From contig CP073212.1 in the NCBI GenBank assembly GCA_020342235.1, positions 310,001 through 374,000 on the forward strand: a stretch of 64,000 nucleotides of DNA. The letters are read 5' to 3'. The position numbers and the translations under genes were made by a program. The stretch comes from Saccharomycopsis phalli (lineage: Eukaryota; Ascomycota; Saccharomycetes; Ascoideales; Saccharomycopsidaceae). Below, piece by piece: positions 60,602-64,000 of this stretch; the first letter of the stretch is position 1; every line of letters begins with the position of its first letter. Under the pieces are notes generated by a model. That model was not told where the DNA came from. It did no database searches and saw only the letters and a list, made by a program, of their open reading frames with translations.

Positions 60602-63600
60602 ATGAACTTTCAACTTCTCATCCTTGCACTTTTGGCCGGCGCTCAAGCCGTGCCAATTTTCAAGCGCGACCTGAACTCCACAACAGCTGCTTCCTCTGTG
60701 ACTTACAATGCCTTGGACATTTTGTCGCTTGCAATCAAAGGAAATGGTACCATCGATACTGCCGGGATGAACGCCCAGCAGTTGCAATGGGCCTCGGCTG
60801 CTCTGAAGGTCGAGCGGTTCTTGCTCACTGGTGATCGCCCGGACTTGGCAATCATCAGTTCGGCTGTGTTTTTCGATACAAACAACATCTCCTCGGCCCT
60901 TGTTGCCCTCGACCATGTGAAAGTGCTCATAACCAAGGACTCCCGGGAAGGGACTGCTACTCAGACTGCTGTTCCAGGAAATGCAGCATCGAGATCTGCT
61001 CCAAGAGCTACTGGCAGGGCCACGGCAAATGGAAATGATGGAAACAATTCTAATGACGATGTAAATGGCAATAACAGCTCTGGAAGCTCGAATGGCTCTA
61101 ACTCGGACAACTCAGATAACTTGGACAGCTCAAACAGCTCGGACAGCTCGGACAACTCGGACAACTCGGACAACTCGGACAACTCGGACAACTCGGACAA
61201 CTCTAATGACAACTCTGATGGAAGCTCTGACAACTCTAATGACAACTCTGATGGAAGCTCTGACAACTCTAATGACAACTCTGATGGAAGCTCTGACAAC
61301 TCTAATGACAACTCTGATGGAAGCTCTGACAACTCTAATGACAACTCTGATGGAAGCTCTGACAACTCTGATAACTTTGATAACGACTCCAATGGAAACT
61401 CTAGCAACTCCAACGGAAATTCTAATGGAAATTCAAACGGAAACTCCAATAACTCCAATGGAAACTCTAACGGAAACTCCAACAATTCCAATGGAAACTC
61501 CAACGGAAACTCCAATGGTAACTCTAACGGAAACTCTAACGGAAACTCCAACAATTCCAATGGAAACTCCAACAGCAACTCCAACGGAAATTCTAATGGA
61601 AACTCCAACGGAAACTCCAATGGTAACTCTAACGGAAACTCCAACAGCAACTCCAACAGCAACTCCAACAGCAACTCCAACGGAAACTTTAATGGTAACT
61701 CCAACGGAAACTCCAATGGTAACTCCAACGGAAACTCCAACAGCAACTCCAACAGCAACTCCAACAGCAACTCCAACAGCAACTCCAACGGAAACTTTAA
61801 TGGTAACTCCAACGGAAACTCCAATGGTAACTCCAACGGAAACTCCAACAGCAACTCCAACAGCAACTCCAACGGAAACTCCAATGGTAACTCCAACGGA
61901 AACTCCAACAGCAACTCCAACAGCAACTCCAACGGAAACTCCAATGGAAACTCCAATGGAAACTCCAATGGAAACTCCAATGGAAACTCCAACAGCAACT
62001 CCAACAGCAACTCCAACTCCAATGACAACTCTGATAACTTGCAAAAAAGAAACGCCTTTCCAACAACCACTCTTGTTGCTTCCATGACTACAATGCCATT
62101 TGGTTCGTCTCGTGTTGCTTCTTCCACCCAAAACTCAACCAGCTCATGGGCTTCTTCTGCCTCTCCAGATGCTGCATCAAAACTCGCTCATGCTAGAATT
62201 GGTACTCCTCTTGACTTGACTAACAAGGTCAATGAATCGCCAAACAACACCACTAGTTTCTTGGATGCCGCATCTTCTAACCTTGACGGAGAATCTGCCA
62301 AAGACACTGCCCACACAAATGGAAATTTCGATGAAAATACCAGTGCTACCGGCTCAACCAACTCAACTGTAGCTGGTGGTATCATTCAGGGTCCATCTAG
62401 TGTTGATTCTATTAATGCTGTTGCCAATAACGTTGCTTCTGCCGAAACCGATGTTGCTGCTGCTGCAACTGCTGCTGCTGATTCTTCTGACTCTGGTTCC
62501 GACGCTACCAGCACCGATGGTTCTGATTCTGGTGCTGATGCTACTGATGCTGCCACTGCCACTGATTCTGGATCTGACGCTGATGTTACTGATGCTGCCA
62601 CTGCTACTGATTCTGGTTCTGATGCTGATGCTGCTGATGCTGCAACTGCTACTGATTCTGGTTCTGGTGCTGATGCTGCTGATGCTACTGATGCTGCAAC
62701 TGCAACTGATTCTGGTTCTGATGCTGATGCTGCTGATGCTACTGATGCTGCAACTGCAACTGATTCTGGATCTGATGCTGATGCTGCTGATGCTACTGAT
62801 GCTGCAACTGCTACTGACTCTGGATCTGGTGCTGATGCTGCTGATGCTACTGATGCTGCAACTGCAACTGATTCTGGATCTGGTGCTGATGCTGCTGATG
62901 CTACTGGTGCTGCTGATGCTACTGATTCTGGATCTGATGCTGATACTGCAGATGCTACTGATGCTGCCACTACTACTGATGCTGGATCTGATGCTGATGC
63001 TGCTGATGCTACTGATGCTGCTGATGCTACTGATGCTACTGATGCTGCCACTGCTACTGATTCTGGCTCTGATGCTGATGCTGCCACTACTACTGATGCT
63101 GGATCTGATGCTGGATCTGATGCTGATACTGCTACTGATTCTGGCTCTGACTCTAGCTCCGATGGTTCTGACTCTAGCTCCGATGGCTCTGACTCTAGCT
63201 CCGATGGCTCTGACTCTAGCTCCGATGGCTCTGACTCTAGCTCCGATGGCTCTGACTCTAGCTCCGATGGCTCTGACTCTAGCTCCGATGGCTCTGACTC
63301 TAGCTCCGATGGCTCTGACTCTAGCTCCGATGGCTCTGACTCTAGCTCCGATGGTTCTGACTCTAGCTCCGATGGTTCTGACTCTAGCTCCGATGGTTCT
63401 GACTCTAGCTCCGATGGCTCTGACTCTAGCTCCGATGGCTCTGACTCTAGCTCCGATGGTTCTGACTCTAGCTCCGATGGTTCTGACTCTAGCTCCGATG
63501 GTTCTGACTCTAGCTCCGATGGCTCTGACTCTGGTACTGACTCTACTGATGGTTCAAATGGAAATGATGCTTCTGGATCTGCATCAAACTTTGCCAGTTC

Positions 63601-64000
63601 TGGAAATGGAACTTCTAACGATATTGCTAGAACCCTTGCAAGATACAGACTTGAATCAATGATGCTCTATGAGAAGTTCACTGAAGAGTTGACTGCCGAA
63701 TTAGGAGAACCAGCTGGAGATGTCAACTCTGACGGTTCCTCTACCGATTCTGGTGCTGGTTCCTCCGCTGACTCTAGTTCTGATGGTTCCGACTCTAGTT
63801 CTGATGGTCCCGACTCTAGTTCCGTTGGCACTGACTCTAGTTCTGATGGTTCCGACTCTAGTTCCGTTGGCACTGACTCTAGTTCTGATGGTTCCGACTC
63901 TAGTTCTGATGGTTCCGACTCTAGTTCCGTTGGCACTGACTCTAGCTCTAATGGTTCTGACTCTGGTTCCGTTGGCACTGACTCTAGTTCTGATGGTTCT
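60602..64000 (+). CDS. Secreted Ser/Asp/Asn-rich repeat protein, 3' end off the window
   Basis: One frame is open from the ATG at 60602 to base 64000 (1133 complete codons). Signal peptide [16 protein letters not shown], then VPIFKR, a Kex2-type dibasic site at residues 21-22. A small globular-looking head (about 25-125, with [20 protein letters not shown] and [20 protein letters not shown]) follows. An Asn/Ser/Gly/Asp repeat (about 140-480) ends at a second dibasic site (LQKRNAF, 482-483). After a Ser/Thr spacer come an Ala/Asp/Thr repeat (about 640-845) and about 19 copies of the heptapeptide DSSSDGS (from about 63150). A short non-repetitive insert ([20 protein letters not shown]) and more [14 protein letters not shown] units follow. 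Cell-wall or adhesin role inferred, family not recognised. Confidence 0.85.
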   Translation, partial: MNFQLLILALLAGAQAVPIFKRDLNSTTAASSVTYNALDILSLAIKGNGTIDTAGMNAQQLQWASAALKVERFLLTGDRPDLAIISSAVFFDTNNISSALVALDHVKVLITKDSREGTATQTAVPGNAASRSAPRATGRATANGNDGNNSNDDVNGNNSSGSSNGSNSDNSDNLDSSNSSDSSDNSDNSDNSDNSDNSDNSNDNSDGSSDNSNDNSDGSSDNSNDNSDGSSDNSNDNSDGSSDNSNDNSDGSSDNSDNFDNDSNGNSSNSNGNSNGNSNGNSNNSNGNSNGNSNNSNGNSNGNSNGNSNGNSNGNSNNSNGNSNSNSNGNSNGNSNGNSNGNSNGNSNSNSNSNSNSNSNGNFNGNSNGNSNGNSNGNSNSNSNSNSNSNSNSNSNGNFNGNSNGNSNGNSNGNSNSNSNSNSNGNSNGNSNGNSNSNSNSNSNGNSNGNSNGNSNGNSNGNSNSNSNSNSNSNDNSDNLQKRNAFPTTTLVASMTTMPFGSSRVASSTQNSTSSWASSASPDAASKLAHARIGTPLDLTNKVNESPNNTTSFLDAASSNLDGESAKDTAHTNGNFDENTSATGSTNSTVAGGIIQGPSSVDSINAVANNVASAETDVAAAATAAADSSDSGSDATSTDGSDSGADATDAATATDSGSDADVTDAATATDSGSDADAADAATATDSGSGADAADATDAATATDSGSDADAADATDAATATDSGSDADAADATDAATATDSGSGADAADATDAATATDSGSGADAADATGAADATDSGSDADTADATDAATTTDAGSDADAADATDAADATDATDAATATDSGSDADAATTTDAGSDAGSDADTATDSGSDSSSDGSDSSSDGSDSSSDGSDSSSDGSDSSSDGSDSSSDGSDSSSDGSDSSSDGSDSSSDGSDSSSDGSDSSSDGSDSSSDGSDSSSDGSDSSSDGSDSSSDGSDSSSDGSDSSSDGSDSSSDGSDSGTDSTDGSNGNDASGSASNFASSGNGTSNDIARTLARYRLESMMLYEKFTEELTAELGEPAGDVNSDGSSTDSGAGSSADSSSDGSDSSSDGPDSSSVGTDSSSDGSDSSSVGTDSSSDGSDSSSDGSDSSSVGTDSSSNGSDSGSVGTDSSSDGS
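61064..62034 (+). repeat. Coding Asn/Ser/Gly repeats
   Basis: Units AACTCCAACGGA, AACTCCAATGGT and AACTCCAACAGC encode NSNG/NSNS. The first part uses GACAACTCTGATGGAAGCTC-type units. Higher-order blocks repeat, which points to recent unequal exchange. Confidence 0.93.
62521..63140 (+). repeat. Coding Asp/Ala/Thr repeats
   Basis: Units of GCTGATGCTACTGATGCTGC type with interspersed ACTGATTCTGGATCTGATGC encode [18 protein letters not shown]-like peptides. Confidence 0.92.
63141..63535 (+). repeat. 21-bp coding repeat, DSSSDGS
   Basis: About 19 head-to-tail units differing mainly at the Gly codon (GGT or GGC). The same unit reappears from about 63766 to the right edge, with a DSSSVGT variant. 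Confidence 0.95.

Noticed and set aside
60961-62127. 388-codon minus-strand frame of Leu/Glu/Phe-Pro repeats
   Set aside because: Mirror of the Asn/Ser/Gly repeat in the secreted protein gene. A repeat with a 12-bp period keeps all frames open.
62376-63662. 428-codon plus-strand frame of Leu/Met/Ala repeats
   Set aside because: Alternative frame of the Asp/Ser repeats. The frame starting at 60602 has a signal peptide and continues to the window edge.

Overview
The window is nuclear DNA of a budding yeast. Coding regions are compact and mostly intronless, and the introns that exist carry TACTAAC-type branch sites. Gene content is typical of Saccharomycotina: BNA5, MLP1, ATG32, RPL40, SIL1, SLN1, an ESL-type PIN protein, SWE1, PXR1, KAP121/PSE1, an FKS paralogue, ILS1, ARG7, MAD2, APC11, RER1 and VMA9. 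CTG seems rare among leucine codons even in the GC-rich frames. In ARG7 and SWE1, CTG falls where the families carry or accept serine. I therefore infer a CUG-Ser (probably CUG-Ser1) yeast with GC-rich genes; species not determined. Residues at CTG codons should be read as Ser.

Layout. 1-6.1 kb: BNA5 (runs off the left edge) divergent from MLP1. 7.4-11.1 kb: ATG32, a large 20-bp minisatellite, intron-containing RPL40 and SIL1. 11.3-20.4 kb: SLN1 and an ESL1/ESL2-type protein. 21.6-28.7 kb: SWE1, PXR1 and KAP121. 30-37.4 kb: a CBS/PB1 tail-anchored protein and an FKS-family glucan synthase paralogue, then an intron-containing tRNA-Leu(CAA). 37.6-45.4 kb: an AT-rich island holding three GPI-type cell-surface genes. 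45.4-53.2 kb: ILS1, ARG7, MAD2, APC11 and tRNA-Asp. 53.2-57.6 kb: no intact protein gene, initiator tRNA-Met and eroded coding remnants. 57.6-58.6 kb: RER1 and VMA9. 58.9-60.2 kb: repeats, including a 552-bp segment with near-perfect 26-bp inverted ends. 60.6 kb to the right edge: an open Ser/Asp/Asn-rich secreted protein with Kex2-type sites.

Three small intron-containing genes or reading frames are easily missed: APC11, VMA9 and the first exon of RPL40. The best-defined introns are only 36-42 nt, and in four of the five the branch site sits almost against the 3' AG.

The most unusual theme is short tandem repeats at gene 3' ends. In the FKS paralogue the last codons plus the stop are repeated in frame three times, in MLP1 the tail and stop are duplicated in frame, and in SLN1 the tail repeat runs through the stop. 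Other genes have arrays just downstream. The MLP1 tail repeat also shares its core with the non-coding minisatellite 2.8 kb away.
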